A stretch of 64,000 nt of DNA, from positions 6,435,598 through 6,499,597 of the forward strand of contig BROE01000023.1 in the NCBI GenBank assembly GCA_036571765.1, in the 5' to 3' direction. A program made the position numbers and the translations under genes. The DNA is from Plecoglossus altivelis (Eukaryota > Chordata > Actinopteri > Osmeriformes > Plecoglossidae). Shown piece after piece: positions 1-13,240 of this stretch. The notes beneath the pieces were generated by a model. That model had not been told where the DNA came from, ran no database searches, and saw only the letters and a program-made list of their open reading frames with translations. Each line of letters starts with the position of its first letter. Position 1 is the stretch's first letter.

Positions 1-178
1 GGGTAATAACTCTGTGGTGGGAAGGCCAGAGATGTGGAGCGTGAGGCCGCTGAAGATCCGCGGACTCCTCGCCTGTGGAGAATGAAGGACGCCATCTTCA
101 TTTGGACTCCATCAAATATATTAGACTCATTAGCTTAATATTGGTTTGCCAGTGGTGTGTGTCTGCGAGCGAGCGCGC

Positions 179-180
<2 letters not shown>

Positions 181-240
<60 letters not shown>
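181..240. repeat. (GT)n microsatellite
   Basis: An uninterrupted GT dinucleotide run of about 30 units follows a short CG/AG-rich lead-in. Confidence 0.97.
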
Positions 241-242
<2 letters not shown>

Positions 243-1139
243 CCACTACGTTACATGTCTCGAATTTCATGCTGTCTGTTTTAAACGATGACCCACATCC
301 TCCAAGCATGTTAAGTACAGCAGAGCTGTGTTCAGCTGGTGAGAGAGTGCCCCAGAGAATGCAGGTTTATATGATCCTAGTTAGTACACTTTTGTTTTTT
401 GTACACTTCAGTTTAGTCAGCTCAGGTCAGGCTAGTGTACTGCAGGCTAGCACACTGAGTCTACAGACAGCCTCAGGGCTCTTCCTGGTTTCTGAAACCA
501 CTGATTGGTTGTAGGGCCACTTCTCCAGCCATGTGTCCGGGTAGCGGAGCGCGTGATTGGTTCTGTGAGCAGCCAGGCTCCTGGTCATCCATCACAGCAC
601 AGTGGGGAGACAGAGGGTCAGGTCCTCAGAGTCGGAGCCAGCCTCAGGACCCCAGACACCCCCCACACCCCCACCTCAAACAGAACTGCATGGCTCCATA
701 GAATGGCTTTATCCCTCTGTCCTTTCAACTCTCTCTCTATCCATACATGTATCCATCTTTCTCTGCCATCCACCCTCCCTCCTCTTCTTTCTCTCTTATG
801 CTCACTTTCTCCCCTCTCTCCCTTTCTCTCTGTCTCTCCCTCTTTCTCACCTCTTTCCCCCCCTCCCCCCTCTCTCTCTGTCTGGTGTTTCCTCTTAGTT
901 GCTAGTTTGTTACCTGGAGCGTCTGTTGCATATTCATGAGGGGGTTATGTGGGTGAGGAGGGGGGGTGCTGATGGGGGAGTGGGACAGGGTAGCGCTGAC
1001 AAACCGCAGCCCTCAGCGCAAACACACCCAGATAGAGAACACCCCCGACAGGTTTAGGAAACACAGAGTGTGGAAGGGGGGGGGGTGGAAGGTGAGAAGA
1101 AGAAGAAAATGAGAGCAACCAGAAGGAGGGTTTGAGGCA

Positions 1140-1515
1140 GAAAGGAGGGAGAGGAGGGGAGGGGAGGGGAGAGGAGAGGATGGGAGAGGAGAGAAGAGGA
1201 GGGGAGAGGATGGGAGAGGATGAGAGAGGAGAGAAGAGGAGGGGAGAGGATGGGAGAGGAGAGAAGAGGAGGGGAGAGGATGAGAGAGGAGGGGAGAGGA
1301 TGGGAGAGGAGAGAAGAGGAGGGGAGGGGAGGGGAGAGGAGAGAAGAGGAGGGGAGAGGATGTGAGAGGAGAGGAGGGGAGAGGAGAGAAGGGGAGGTGA
1401 GAGGAGGGAAGGGAAGGGGAGAGGAGGTGGGAGGAGAGGAGAGGGAATGAGAGGAAAGGAGAGGATAGGAGAGGAAAGGAGAGGAGAGGAGAGGAAAGGA
1501 GAAGAGGGGAGGGGA
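1140..1515. repeat. Purine (GGGAGA / GGATG) minisatellite
   Basis: About 370 bases are almost pure purine on the plus strand, built from repeats of the type AGGAGAGAAGAGGAGGGG with interspersed GGATGGGAG blocks. Long polypurine tracts like this can form non-B DNA. The apparent proteins on either strand are artefacts of the repeat. Confidence 0.95.
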
Positions 1516-1652
1516 GACACGGAAACCATGAGGGAGTGGATTTAAGGAATCCCTAATTACAGATATGGGGAGAGCTACCCCGAGCCAAAATCTGTACGCA
1601 CGCAAGTAAACACAAGTAAACACAAACACCCAGAAAACACCCCTCGGAACTG

Positions 1653-1840
1653 TGCACACACACGTGCACATACATACACACACACACGCACACAAACACA
1701 CACACACATGCACATACATACACACGCATACACACAAACATGCACACACACACGTACACATACATACACACGCATACACACAAACATGCACACACACACA
1801 CGTGCACACGCATACACACAAACATGCAGGCACAAACATG
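1653..1840. repeat. (CA)n-rich compound microsatellite
   Basis: CA repeats are interrupted by TACATACA and AACATGCA units, with a visible higher-order repeat of roughly 50-60 bases. Confidence 0.93.
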
Positions 1841-2187
1841 CACACACTCTCACGCTACAGCGAGCATAGATATGTCTACAGCTCATTCTCATGGTTAGGG
1901 CCTAAATGTTTCCATTTCCACTTTCCTTTTTTCCTCTCCCTTCTCGCCTCCTCTCATCCCTTCATCCTGCACTCCTCTCCAGGGCCAGCTTGGCATGGAG
2001 GAGAGTGTGTGTGTAGCCTGGCTAACTGGGCTTCACAGAGGTGTGTGTAATGAGTGTGTGTGTGAAGAGAAGCCAAGACTGCACCCAGAGCGGCGAAGGG
2101 TTAAGGCCACGCCCAGCGACACACAACCAATCAGAAACAAGCACTGATGAGAATATCAAAAGAATGCGACGCTGTCAGAGAGAAAGA

Positions 2188-2189
2188 AG

Positions 2190-2222
<33 letters not shown>

Positions 2223-2252
2223 AGAGAGAGAGAGAGAGACTGACAGAGAGAG

Positions 2253-2288
<36 letters not shown>

Positions 2289-2300
2289 ACAGAGAGAGAA
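2188..2300. repeat. (GA)n microsatellite with a duplicated unit
   Basis: GA-rich sequence contains two copies of a block ending GACTGACAGAGAGAGAAATGG, which points to a short local duplication inside the microsatellite. Confidence 0.93.
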
Positions 2301-3637
2301 ATGGAGAGAAGGAGGGAGACAAGGGGAAAAGGAGAGGAGATCTAGCAGGGCTTAAAGAAGGGTGAGGGTGGGGAGAAACAGGATGTGGGGAACAGGGAGA
2401 GAGAGAGCAGAGGGGACGAGATCTCTCTGCTTGATCCCCTCCAACCAAATAGGGTCTGCATTTGCAGTTATTGATTAGGTACCCCAGAATAATCTACCGC
2501 GTAGCAGCTAAGTGTATATACCGTCTACAGGCCCAGGGATACAAGGTGTAGGGTTTTGATCAAAAGTGATGGTCTTGAAGATACAGATGACACAACGACA
2601 GACTCAGAGATCTCTTTCTTAGTTTAATAAATACGACCGGTCGGGAAGAGGTACAGGGTACAGTCTTCAAAGTAGAAAGTCCACATACATGAGTTTATGT
2701 AGTTTCCAGAGACAAAGAACTGTTATTCAGCCTATAGGATTCGTACACGCTCAGTTATACAAGCATCCAATATAAACATTAGACAGTATAGTGTAATGGT
2801 CTTGTTGGATCAAGGCCATTTAACCTTAACAGAGACTTGACAGATAACTATAACTCTTTTAGAAGAGCTTTCCAGATGTTAGAGGACCCAAAGAGAAGGT
2901 CCAACCATAGTTCAACGATATCTTAACATACGAACACATGGAATCGCTCATGTGTCCTCTATAAACTATTCAATGTTTCATAAAATACAACAAATCAAAT
3001 AAAACAAATCAAATATATTTCTTAACTTTTAGCCATTACCCATAAGAGGCTTCCAGTCAGCCAATCACGTCACTGTTTTCATTTGACGGGGTGTACAGTG
3101 TTTATTGTGATTGGTTCTCCGTGCCGAAAAGACTACCTTTCGCACAGATACAAGGACAAGGAATTTGTGTGTGTTAGAGAGAGCGTGTGTGGTTCAGGGT
3201 TGCAGAGGGAAGGAAGCAGAAAGAAAGATAGATGGAGAAAGCGAGCGCGAGGCGGAGAAAAGGAAAGAGGGATGGCAGTAATGAGAGGGGCCAGTAGACC
3301 ATGCCTCATCTGAAATAGAAGTGATTTGGAGAGGGGGGGGGATGAGGAGGTGGTGGCGGTGGGAGAGGAGGAGGAGGAGGAGGAGGGCAGGAGAGAGATG
3401 AAGGAGGAACAGCGATGATGAAATAAAGACTGTCTGAGAGGGGGAGAGAGAGATTGAGAAAGGGAATGAGAAACGGGGAGACTGATAGAGCGCGGTGCAG
3501 AAAGAGACAGAGAATCATTTCGTTTGGAGGAGAGAAGGAGTGGGAGAAGGAGTGAGTGTAGATGGAGTGAGAGAGGAGTCGTTTAGAAGAAAGGGTAGAG
3601 GAAGGATGGAGGGAAGGAACTGGCAAGAAAGCCAGAC

Positions 3638-3706
3638 AGACAGACACAGACAGACAGACAGACAGGCAGGCAGGCAGACAGGCAGGCGGGCAGGCAGACA
3701 GACAGA
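3638..3706. repeat. (CAGA)n/(CAGG)n tetranucleotide repeat
   Basis: A run of CAGACAGA units grades into CAGGCAGG units and back. Confidence 0.95.
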
Positions 3707-3834
3707 ATCCAGTCTGACTAGGTTTGCCTGGTTGCCAGGCAACAGTAGAGCATGGCGACAACGAAGGCCACCAGTATCAGGTTAAGATGATCCGAAGCCA
3801 GGGACTCTGGGGTAGAAGCCGCATCGCCGTTATC

Positions 3835-4205
3835 CTTCTCCTCTCCCTCCCTCTCTCCTCTCCCTCCCTCTCTCCTCTCCTTCTGTTTTCAACCTCTCCC
3901 TCTCTCCTCTCCCTCCCTCTCTCCTCTCCTTCTGTTTTCAACCTCTCCCTCTCTCCTCTCCCTCCCTCTCTCCTCATCTTCTGTTTTCAACCTCTCCCTC
4001 TCTCCTCTCCCTCTGTCTTCAACCTCTCCCTCTCTCCTTTCTCCCTCTCTCCTTTCTCCCTCTCTCGTCTCCTTCTGTTTTCAACCTCTCTCCTTTCTCC
4101 CTCTCTCCATTCTCCCTCTCTCTCTTCTCCCTCTCTCCTCTCCTTCTGTCTTCAACCTCTCCCCCTCTCCCTCTCTCCTCTCCTTCTGTCTCTCCTCTCC
4201 TCTCT
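3835..4205. repeat. Pyrimidine minisatellite with TTCTGTTTTCAACCTCTCCCT unit
   Basis: Repeated CTCTCTCCTCTCC blocks are separated by a conserved core reading CTTCTGTTTTCAACCTCTC, seen at least seven times with unit lengths varying from about 40 to 70 bases. No coding content. Confidence 0.9.
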
Positions 4206-4325
4206 ACATTATACAAAGCTCCAAACACACATAATTGCTTCTCACTATTCCACACACAGGGGTCAGAGTAGGAGCAAGGGCAGACAAGGGTCCTGAGGGC
4301 TAAGGGCCAAGGGAGACAGGGTAGT

Positions 4326-4327
<2 letters not shown>

Positions 4328-4380
<53 letters not shown>

Positions 4381-4438
4381 GTGTGTGTGTGTGCGTGCGC
4401 GCGTGTGCATGTGTGTGTATGTGTGTGTGTGTGTGTGT
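4328..4438. repeat. (GT)n microsatellite
   Basis: GT dinucleotide run with a few CG interruptions in its second half. Confidence 0.96.
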
Positions 4439-5151
4439 TAACAATGTTGGCATCCCACCTGATTGCTCAAACACACACACATTCACAAGGCAGCCATACA
4501 AACATAGACTGGCCTATTCCCAATTGCCCACAGCTTCCCCCAGCTCCCACATCCTGGTGACAACACACTCCACTTAGCCATGGACCCCAGGGCATGTGTG
4601 GGGTACATGGATTGCAAGTCTTGCATGAGTGTGTGTGTATGTGTAAAGAACAGTACAGTAGTCTTCATCAAGTACTCATCACTGATGCAATCTATTTCTG
4701 ACGGAAAAAGACACATAAAAAAATTCTAACCTTTAGAAAATTTGTCCAAAAAAAAAAAAGAATTTACATTTTGGAACAGGCCAACTTTTAGGACGGCTAA
4801 TTTTGCAGGATAGAACAGATTTCTGGATAGAACACTGAGATGCAAGAAAGAACACTTTACAATTCTGGAACATTCTGTTTGGAACCTTAAATACCCTTCT
4901 AAGTAATAACATATTGAAGGGGTTGTACAGGAAATTCGGTATAAAGAAAGAATCTATTTAATCCACTTCATTATAGTCATCGCCAAACTCTACTCTTACA
5001 CACTCACACCCTTCTTACACCCTCCTCTTGCACAATTCTTTCCACACTCACACTCCAATACCTGTGTGATATATCACATCATTACACTGGAACTAGGCAC
5101 AGGGGAACACAAGTCCAAACCCACAATTAAGTTACCTCACAGACCCTGAGG

Positions 5152-5198
5152 GGAGAGAGAGAGAGAGAGAGGGAGGGAGAGGGGGGAGAGAGAGAAAG

Positions 5199-5238
<40 letters not shown>

Positions 5239-5285
5239 GGATGGAGAGAGAGAAAGGAGGAGGGAGAGAGAAAGGAGGAGGGAGA
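5152..5285. repeat. (GA)n / GAAAGGAGGA repeat
   Basis: GA run followed by three to four repeats of GAGAGAGAAAGGAGGA. Confidence 0.94.
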
Positions 5286-5394
5286 ATGTGAGGAGAAAGA
5301 AGATGGGGCAGAACAACAAATCCTGTCAAGACCAAATTCATATTTTGTTCTTCTGACATACTGGCTGTTATTACTGTGTTACCTTCAGACCTCA

Positions 5395-5740
5395 GGCTGT
5401 GTTAGCAACAGTTAGCTACCAGCAAACACAGGAAATACAGTCTGTCTTGCTAGCAGTTAGCTACCAGCAAATATAGAAAACACTGTTTGTCCTTTTAACA
5501 TTGTCTAACTACCAGCAAACACATACAGCACTGTCTGTCCTGCTAGCATCTGCTGGCTACTAGCTGACACAGAAAAGACTGTCTGTCCTGCTAGCATCAC
5601 TAGCTACCATTAGATCCAGAAAAGACATTCTGTCCTGCTAGCATGAGCTTAGCTACCAGTAGACACAGGAACAACTGTCTGTCCTGCTAGCATCAGCTAG
5701 CTACCAGCTGACATAGGAAAGGCTGTTGTGTTAGCAGTAA
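5395..5740. repeat. Minisatellite, unit about 48 bp, about 7 copies
   Basis: Diverged tandem units begin CTGTCTGTCCTGCTAGCA and continue with (T/C)AGCTACCAG, an ACACAGGAAA-like stretch and back to CTGT. Unit starts fall near 5395, 5442, 5490, 5537, 5585, 5632 and 5681. Spacing is close to 48 bases, with substitutions and small indels between units. It is not a microsatellite and not coding. Confidence 0.85.
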
Positions 5741-7069
5741 GGAGCAGACACGACAGGAAGCATGTTGTCTTGCCTGACCACCTCTGGTTAAGAGAGTGTA
5801 AACCTTGGATGAGGCTTCGCTGATGAGATGTCAATCACATGCACTCTATCCTGTTTGCGGTGTGCGTGTATGTAGGGGTGTGTGTGCTGGCATCCCTGGT
5901 ATATATATAATATATATGTATGTGTGTGTGTGGTGTGGGTGGTGGGGATGAATGCTGGTCCCTGTATGTGTGGTATTCTCTTGTGGTTTGTTTTGTGTGT
6001 TCCGTCTATTATATAGTGCAGCGACTGCCTGTCTGTCATCCGTTTCTATTTACTTCTAACTGGGCTAGTATCCGTTACATGCCCTTTCCATTTCTTCTCT
6101 CAAAAAGAGAGTGCATTTAGATGGTGATAGTATACTACAATATCTCATTCTTTCTCTGTCTCTCTCTCTATCTCTATGTCTCTATCTACATCTATGCTAT
6201 CTACAATCTATCTAGATGTTGTCTACTAGTCTATATCTATATGATGAACACGACAGTTACACACAACCCCTGTATGGTCGCAGTTTATGGATCTGCTATC
6301 TCGATATCCTATAGCTGTTGGGTATCTGTCGCTGTGCAGCGTGTGAGCCAGCATAATAGAGGACTATCGCCAAGGAAGGGGAAGAAACAGAGGCAGGAGA
6401 CAGAGGGAGAGAGAGAGGACATGGGAGAATGTCACATGACAAGAACAAGGGTGCTGAGAGAGCCCACAGAGGTTGTCCTGCAGATAGACATGAAGCAGGA
6501 AGAGCCGCAGTCGACCCAGGAAGTGAAGGCATTAGTCCAGGAAGTGAAGGTGTCAGTCCAGGAAGTGCTCTGTGCAGTAGTGGAGTCCAGGAGTGAAGCG
6601 GTGGGCGTTGAGTGACGGCACGTAAAAAGACGTTTGTTTATTCTTTTCATTTATTTATGTTCCTGGATGAATTATACATCAACAACTTTTCATTTCTCCC
6701 TTCCACTCTCACACTCACCCTCCTTCTCTTTCTCTCTCTCTCTCTCTCTCTCGCTCACCCTCTCCATCTTTCTGAAGTCTAGAACAGAGCTTGCTGTCTG
6801 GCTAGACAGGATCTCTATTAGAGAGAGGAAGGGATGAGGCTCCCCTGCAGGACCGAGCAAGGTGGTGGAGGAGATGAGATGGGGGGGGGGCATTTTTACT
6901 GGGGCTGAGCTGTCAACAGGCGCCAGGGCGATCTTTCAGAGTACTGTACTACACTCTCCCTCACCCGCAGACACACATACTCAAACAGTGTCTTGTGCCG
7001 AGGCCCCTGCCTGTCCTTATGCAACCAGCAGCATGGACGTGATGAGAGGAACGAAGAAGGGATAAGGAG

Positions 7070-7335
7070 AGACAGAGAGAGAGAGGAAGGGAGAGAGAGA
7101 GAGGGAGAGAGAGACAGAGAGGGAGAAAGAGGGAGAGAGAGACAGAGAGGGAGAAAGAGGGAGACAAAGAGAGAGAGGGAGACAGAGAGAGAGAGAGACA
7201 GAGAGAGAGGGAGACAGAGGGAGATAAAGAGATAGGGAGACAGAGAGAGAGAGACCGAGAGGGAGACAGAGAGAGGGAGAGAGAGACAGAGAGGGGGAGA
7301 GAGAGGGAGACAGAGAGAGAGGGTAAGAGAGAAAC
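7070..7335. repeat. GA / GAGACAGAGAGG repeat
   Basis: A purine-rich array with regularly spaced GACAGAGAG and GAGGGAGA units. Apparent frames on both strands are repeat translations. Confidence 0.94.
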
Positions 7336-7411
7336 ACTTGTACAGGCGTATTTGGCCATAATGTTTCAATAATGCACATCTTGTCTCCCTAATGGAACGG
7401 CGTTAACGCGT

Positions 7412-7481
7412 TGTGTGTGTGTGTGTGTGTGCGTGTGTGTGTGTGTGTGTGCGCGCGTGCGTGTGTGTGTGTGTGTGTGTC
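7412..7481. repeat. (GT)n microsatellite
   Basis: GT run interrupted by two short CG patches. Confidence 0.95.
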
Positions 7482-8204
7482 TGCACACACCACACCACAA
7501 AAGCAGCCATCCTGCCTGGGCAGATCTGGCTTTGTGTTCAAATTTGATTCAAAGCCACACAATTCCCTTTGTCATTAGTTTCCTCTCTCTTCCTCTTTCG
7601 GTCGTCTGACCTGCCTCGTCTTCTACTGGCAGGCTTCTCCATGTGTACAGCTCTTATCAGACAGAAATATTCAGCTATGCATGGTACTCAGCATAACAGT
7701 CACTGTCATAACTGCAGTGAAATGCGTTTTAGCATATCATTAGCATATTTTAATTACACTGTCTCACAAGCGGGAGCACACGTTAAAAATGGATTTCAAG
7801 TGGGCCAACGTAGAGGGGCGACATTGAGGGAAATTTGGTGTGTGTGTCTGTAAGGGGGAGTGTAGCGTGTGAGGGTGTCTGTTCCTCTGCGTGTGCCTGT
7901 GTATGTCTGTATTTATGTGTGTGAGTGTCTTGGGTATTCGTGCGTGTCACTGTGGTGAAAGTTCACCCGCTCCCTCCTATCTCAAACGGACTGGAGCCAC
8001 GGCTCGTGTCAGACGTGCTTTCCTGGAACATCTTCCCAGCAACGTCTAGAAGCTCTGAACTTCTGATGAAGTCAGTGATAATCTGCCTCGTCGATGTCTA
8101 CGATCAAACCACCGTCAGCTATCTAGTAAGGCAGTGAATCAGAGGTGTGTATCCTGCCTCTGAAAGACTGAAGGGAACCAATCCAGAGGAATGACATAAG
8201 ATGG

Positions 8205-8352
8205 ATGGTGGGAGAGAGAGAGAGGGAGAGAGGGAGAGGAGACAGTGAGAGGGGGGAAGAGAGGGGAGGAGAGAGGGAAAAGAGGAAAGAGGGACAACGA
8301 AAAAGACGGAGAGAGGGAGGAGGGGGAAGGAGAGGAGGAGAGAGAGAGAGAA
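8205..8352. repeat. GA-rich low-complexity tract
   Basis: Purine-only GAGAGG/GGAGAGA sequence without a clear fixed unit. Confidence 0.9.
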
Positions 8353-9299
8353 TGAACGATTTAGGAGAACGCCCGCCTTTGGCAACCAAACACACGGCAT
8401 CCCTCTGTTTCCACCCCTTTGTTGTTGTTTGTTTTGCATTTGTTTTTGTTTTGTTTTCTAAATCTGTCCTGGCACACAGCTGTTCCCGGGCAGGGATGGA
8501 CGGCAGATTGAGCTTAATTGGGCCCTCGTTTCCTACATTTTCCTCCCTTTTTTTCCCCCCATCGCCTTCCGTTTCTTTTTGCCCGGCTTTCTCTCTACCT
8601 AGTCGTTCTATTGTTTTATTTAAATGGTTCATTCTCCTGCTTCCCGACTGGCTTTGATACCTCCTGTTCGTGTGACACCCTGGGTCTCTTGCGCACACCC
8701 ACACACACGCGTGCGTACGCACGCACGTACACTAACAATCACACGTAGACACGCTTCGCTCTCTTAGTCTCGTGCACACGCCTCTCTTTTCACACTCAAA
8801 GGCACACAAACGTGCACACACGCCTCTCTTTTCACACTCAAAGGCACGCAAACGTGCACACACGCCCTCTTCAGTGTGACTTGGTGTGCCATGTCCAACC
8901 AGCTCCCTAGGACCCCTATTACACTCTTCAGTGCCTCCTGACTGTGTGTGGCCCCCCCTGGGACTGGGGTGTCGGAGGAGGGTGGGGTGTGTTGGCAGGA
9001 AGTAGTGATGGATAAAGAGAGGGAGAAGGCAGAGGGTGGAGACAAGGGAGGGGGGATGTGGGGATGAAGGAAGAGAGGCAGAGGAGAGGAACAGGAAGAA
9101 AACATGAAGGAAACACGTGAAAACAGGCAGAAGAATGGATGGGTAGAGAGACACACTGTGCGTGTGTGTGGCTGTATGTGTGCATGTGTGTGTGTCGGCC
9201 CTCCTGTTCCAGGTGAGCTATTGTTCTTGGCAGCCATAAAAGTGTTCAGAGAGCAGCAACACCTGATCAATGGACAGACACCAGAGCTCTATAAAGAAC

Positions 9300-9680
9300 C
9301 CTGTAAAACACATAGTCACACACAGTCTCACACACACACAGTCTCTCTTTCTCACTCACACACACGCACACACAGTCTGTCTCTCTCACACATACACAGT
9401 CTCTCTCACACACACACACAGTCTCTTTTCACACCCACACGCACACACACTGTCTCATGCACACACACAGTCTCTCTCACACTCACTCACTCACACACAC
9501 ACACACAGTCTCTCACTCACACACACACAGTCTCTCTCACACTCACTCACTCACACACACACACACACACACACAGTCTCTCTCTCTCTCACTCACACAC
9601 ACACAGTCTCTCTCACACTCACACACACACACACACACAGTCTCTCTCACACTCACTCACACACACACACACACACACTA
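9300..9680. repeat. (CA)n with CACAGTCTCTCTCACA units
   Basis: CA runs alternate with AGTCTCTCTC blocks about fourteen times, giving a compound satellite-like array of nearly 400 bases. Confidence 0.95.
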
Positions 9681-9769
9681 ACTCCCACCACTGACCAGCA
9701 GTCTGTTATCTTCTTCCCTATGTGTTTTTCACTCTGCGTCTTCTTCTCTGTCCCCCCATGCACCCCCTG

Positions 9770-9803
<34 letters not shown>

Positions 9804-9892
9804 TCCTCTTAGCACAGTAGGATTCACCATGATGAAAAGTGAGTGCAATCAGTACCTCTCCATACTTAACATGCCGAGACATGCCGTTACAC

Positions 9893-10078
9893 ACCACACA
9901 CACTCTCCCACACATGCTCTCCCACACATGCTCTCCCACACACACTCTCCCACACATGCTCTCCCACACACACTCTCCCACACATTCTCTCCCACACATG
10001 CTCTCCCACACACACTCTCCCACACATGCTCTCCCACACACACTCTCCCACACACACTCTCCCACACATGCTATCCCC
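9893..10078. repeat. 14-bp minisatellite (CTCTCCCACACATG / CTCTCCCACACACA)
   Basis: About thirteen head-to-tail copies of a 14-base unit ending in either CATG or CACA. The two end variants are interspersed, which suggests repeated unequal exchange. Confidence 0.93.
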
Positions 10079-10307
10079 CACCCACACACACACTACTTAT
10101 CCTATATCCCACGGTAAAGGATGCCGAGGCTAAAGGGAGTGTACAGAGCTCCAGGCAGTTTACCACACACACACACACACACACACAGATGTACTCATCT
10201 GGGAGCTGGCCTGGATTCCTTCTCACCAACACACATTCACATGCATGCGGCTTCTACACAGGCATTCATCAGGAAACATATGGTGGCGTTCAGAACATGA
10301 AACAACC

Positions 10308-10470
10308 CCAACACATGCACACACACACACACAACCCACACACACATATACATAACCCACACACACAACCCACAAACACACAACCCACAAACACACCACC
10401 CACGCGCACACACACAACCCACAAACACACACAACCTGCACACATAACCCCCACACACACACATTCTGTG
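10308..10470. repeat. (CA)n with ACACAACCCACA units
   Basis: CA-rich array interrupted by AACCCACA units; no coding signal on either strand. Confidence 0.9.
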
Positions 10471-10819
10471 ACAGACCATGGAAGAAGAGAGCGAGAGACA
10501 GTTGGTCCCCATCAGGAAAACTGGACTTCCCAGTTGGCGACGGCCAGCTGGAAACGTTACCGACTTGAAAGTGACTGTTCAAGCAAGAGGCTCCTAAAAC
10601 AGGGAAAAACTTCAGGGGAGAGAAGGAAGGACAACAAGAAGGGTGGAAGAGCGAAAGGGATGAGAAGGGAACAGAGGGAGATTAAAAGAGTGAGGGATGG
10701 AGAGAGATTTGCCATTGGCCCTCTGCCTGGTCCCCTTCTGCATGGCTGTGTGTTCAGACACTAACTGTTGTTTTTGTCTGAGTAAACTGCTGCTGTCCTG
10801 TACAGACTTGGGGTGCCTT

Positions 10820-10989
10820 TCACACACACAAACACAGGCACACACACACACTGGCTCATGCAAACACACCCAGGCACACAATGCATGTGCACACAGTGTC
10901 AACAGGCATGCACGCACACACACACACACACACACACAGTCAGTCACACACACACACAAACACACACACACACACACAAACACACACAA

Positions 10990-11037
<48 letters not shown>

Positions 11038-11038
11038 C
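10820..11038. repeat. (CA)n microsatellite cluster
   Basis: Several CA runs with regular AAACACAC interruptions. Confidence 0.93.
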
Positions 11039-11644
11039 CTCAGCCTAGGGTGACAAACTCTGTTGAGAAAAAAACTAAATCGGAATAATATCCTCTCAGT
11101 CACACTGCCTTGAGAAGCGACGGTGACCGAGTCGACCGATCGGATCTTCTGCCACTCACGCGAGATTACCTATTGGTCGATTAGCACGTCGACATCTGAG
11201 TCTATACATGTGAGACCGTCTGTTTGTCCTCCTTAAGTGCTCTGAGAGACACTGCGGTCGAACCGCTCTCCCGCTCGTCCCCGTATCCTCAGTGGCCTAT
11301 GATCTGCACCCCTCCGTCTGAAACAGCAAGGCATGTAAGCACTTAGTAGTTAGCAGTGCTTAGAAGGAGGGAGGGGGGTGGGGGAAGGAGAGGGAGGTGG
11401 GCAGTAGAGAGAGAGGGGGGGGGAGGCAGAATGACAGCTTGGTTGCTGCTTTGACAGAGCCACACTGCTGAGAAGTAGCAGGGTGGAACAGGAAGAAACT
11501 ATAATGACATATTTAGGCTGTTTGCGTGTTTGTTGGGCGGGGGAGGAGGGGGGGGTTGAGTAGTCTGACAGGCTAATGAAGGGTGGGAGGAGGGGAGCAG
11601 TTCCAACTTTCTGGAGTCCAGCCGGAAGAGACCAAGAGAAACTC

Positions 11645-11745
11645 TGTGTATGTGTGTGTGTTGCGTGTGTGTGTGTGTGGTGCGTGTGTGTGTGGTGCGT
11701 GTGGTGTGTGTGTGTGTGGTGCGTGTGGTGTGTGTGTGTGTGAGG
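11645..11745. repeat. (GT)n with GTGGTGCGT units
   Basis: GT run broken by repeated GGTGCGTGTGGTG blocks. Confidence 0.92.
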
Positions 11746-12349
11746 GAGAGGGAGAGGGAGAGTATAAATGTTCTGGTCCATTGTATGTATTATTCAGCCA
11801 CAACTGGGGGTTTTAAACAGGTAGATGCATGGCTGTTCTTCAAACACACACACATACACACACACACACCCCTCTGTAACCCAGAGAGACTGCCAGCTCC
11901 AGTGTAGACACAGCAGAGAGGCTGGCATCGCAGCCAACAGGATGAATACACACAAGGTATAGTGCCGTCCAGCTGGTCGTTAGGTATGGCTGGTGTGGTC
12001 CAGCTGTCAAGGACACACACACACACAGTTACACACACAGTTGCACACACATAAGCTTGCAGAGACACAGGCATACATCAGTCACCTTCCTGTTCCTGTG
12101 CCAGTCTACACACAAACAAGGCAGTCCGTATTTCTCTTTCTTTGCATCTATCTAGGGAATGCACAAAGACCTGTCTTTCCTTTGTGTGTGTGAGACAGAC
12201 AGACAGACTTATCATGTGGGGCATGCGTGTGCGTGCTGGTTTGTATTGTGTATTCCCGGTGTGCCTGGTTTTGAGTTCGTTTGAATTTGTGCGCGTGTTT
12301 TCGCAGGTCGCGATGCGCGTGCGTATGGGTGTGCGGGCATGTGTGTGAG

Positions 12350-12450
12350 CCTGTGCGTGTGTGTTTGTGTGCGAGTCTGTGTACTGTGTGCATGTGTGTG
12401 CGAGCTTGCGTGTGTGGATGTGTGCGTGCGTGTAAGTGAACGTTGTGTAA

Positions 12451-12520
<70 letters not shown>
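12350..12520. repeat. GT-rich tract ending in (GT)n of about 33 units
   Basis: A degenerate GTGTGCG-rich stretch leads into an uninterrupted GT run at about 12453-12518. Confidence 0.94.
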
Positions 12521-12522
<2 letters not shown>

Positions 12523-13051
12523 GAGTCTTCTCTGTAGTGTCAGCCTTTGATCAGCCTCCCCCAGTGTTAGGAGCCAACCCCTGGTGTCTTGGAGGCAGAT
12601 GAAACACTGCTCCTCTATCCAGGACCACACAGAACACCCACTATCCTCCCTCTCTCTTTTCCTCTCTCTCTCCCCCCATCTTTCTCTCTTCATCCCTCCC
12701 TTCACCCTTCCTTCCTCCCTTCCTTCATCATTCCTACTTCCTTGTCCTGACCTCCCATTAGCCCCCTCTTCCGGGGCTCTCTCCACACAGTGGTTGTGCA
12801 GGCCATCCCCGCTGCCCCGATCCCTCTCTCTCTCTGTCTATCTCTCTCTCTCTCAGCGATGGGTCTCTTCTCCCTTCACACGTCCTCTCTTATAGGGCCT
12901 TGTGCAGGTCAGCGTGCGTTAGGAAGGGCAGATGAGAGGTGTTGGCCTGCGGGTTGAGGGGAGTGAGGGATGTGGATAGGGAGTGGAGTGGGGCCAGACA
13001 GGTGTAGCCTGTGTCTGTGGATAGAGGACACCCACCTTCTCTCTATCTGTC

Positions 13052-13052
13052 T

Positions 13053-13134
<82 letters not shown>

Positions 13135-13240
13135 CTCTGTATCTCTCTCTGTATCTCTCTCTGTTTTTCTCTCTCTGTCTCTATCTCTGTCTCTATCTCT
13201 GTCTCTCTCTCTCTGTCTCTCTCTCTGTCTCTCTCTCTAC
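13052..13240. repeat. (CT)n microsatellite upstream of the first visible nlgn2 exon
   Basis: A pure CT run of about 38 units is followed by CTCTGTATCTCT and CTCTGTCTCT variants. It lies about 215 bases before the splice acceptor of the first visible nlgn2 exon. Confidence 0.95.

Noticed and set aside
1132..1845. Long frames over the GA and CA repeats
   Set aside because: They are translations of simple repeats with no composition or motif of a real protein.
3640..3706. CAGA/CAGG repeat considered as part of a CRISPR-like or regulatory array
   Set aside because: It is an ordinary tetranucleotide repeat without spacers, in a vertebrate genome.
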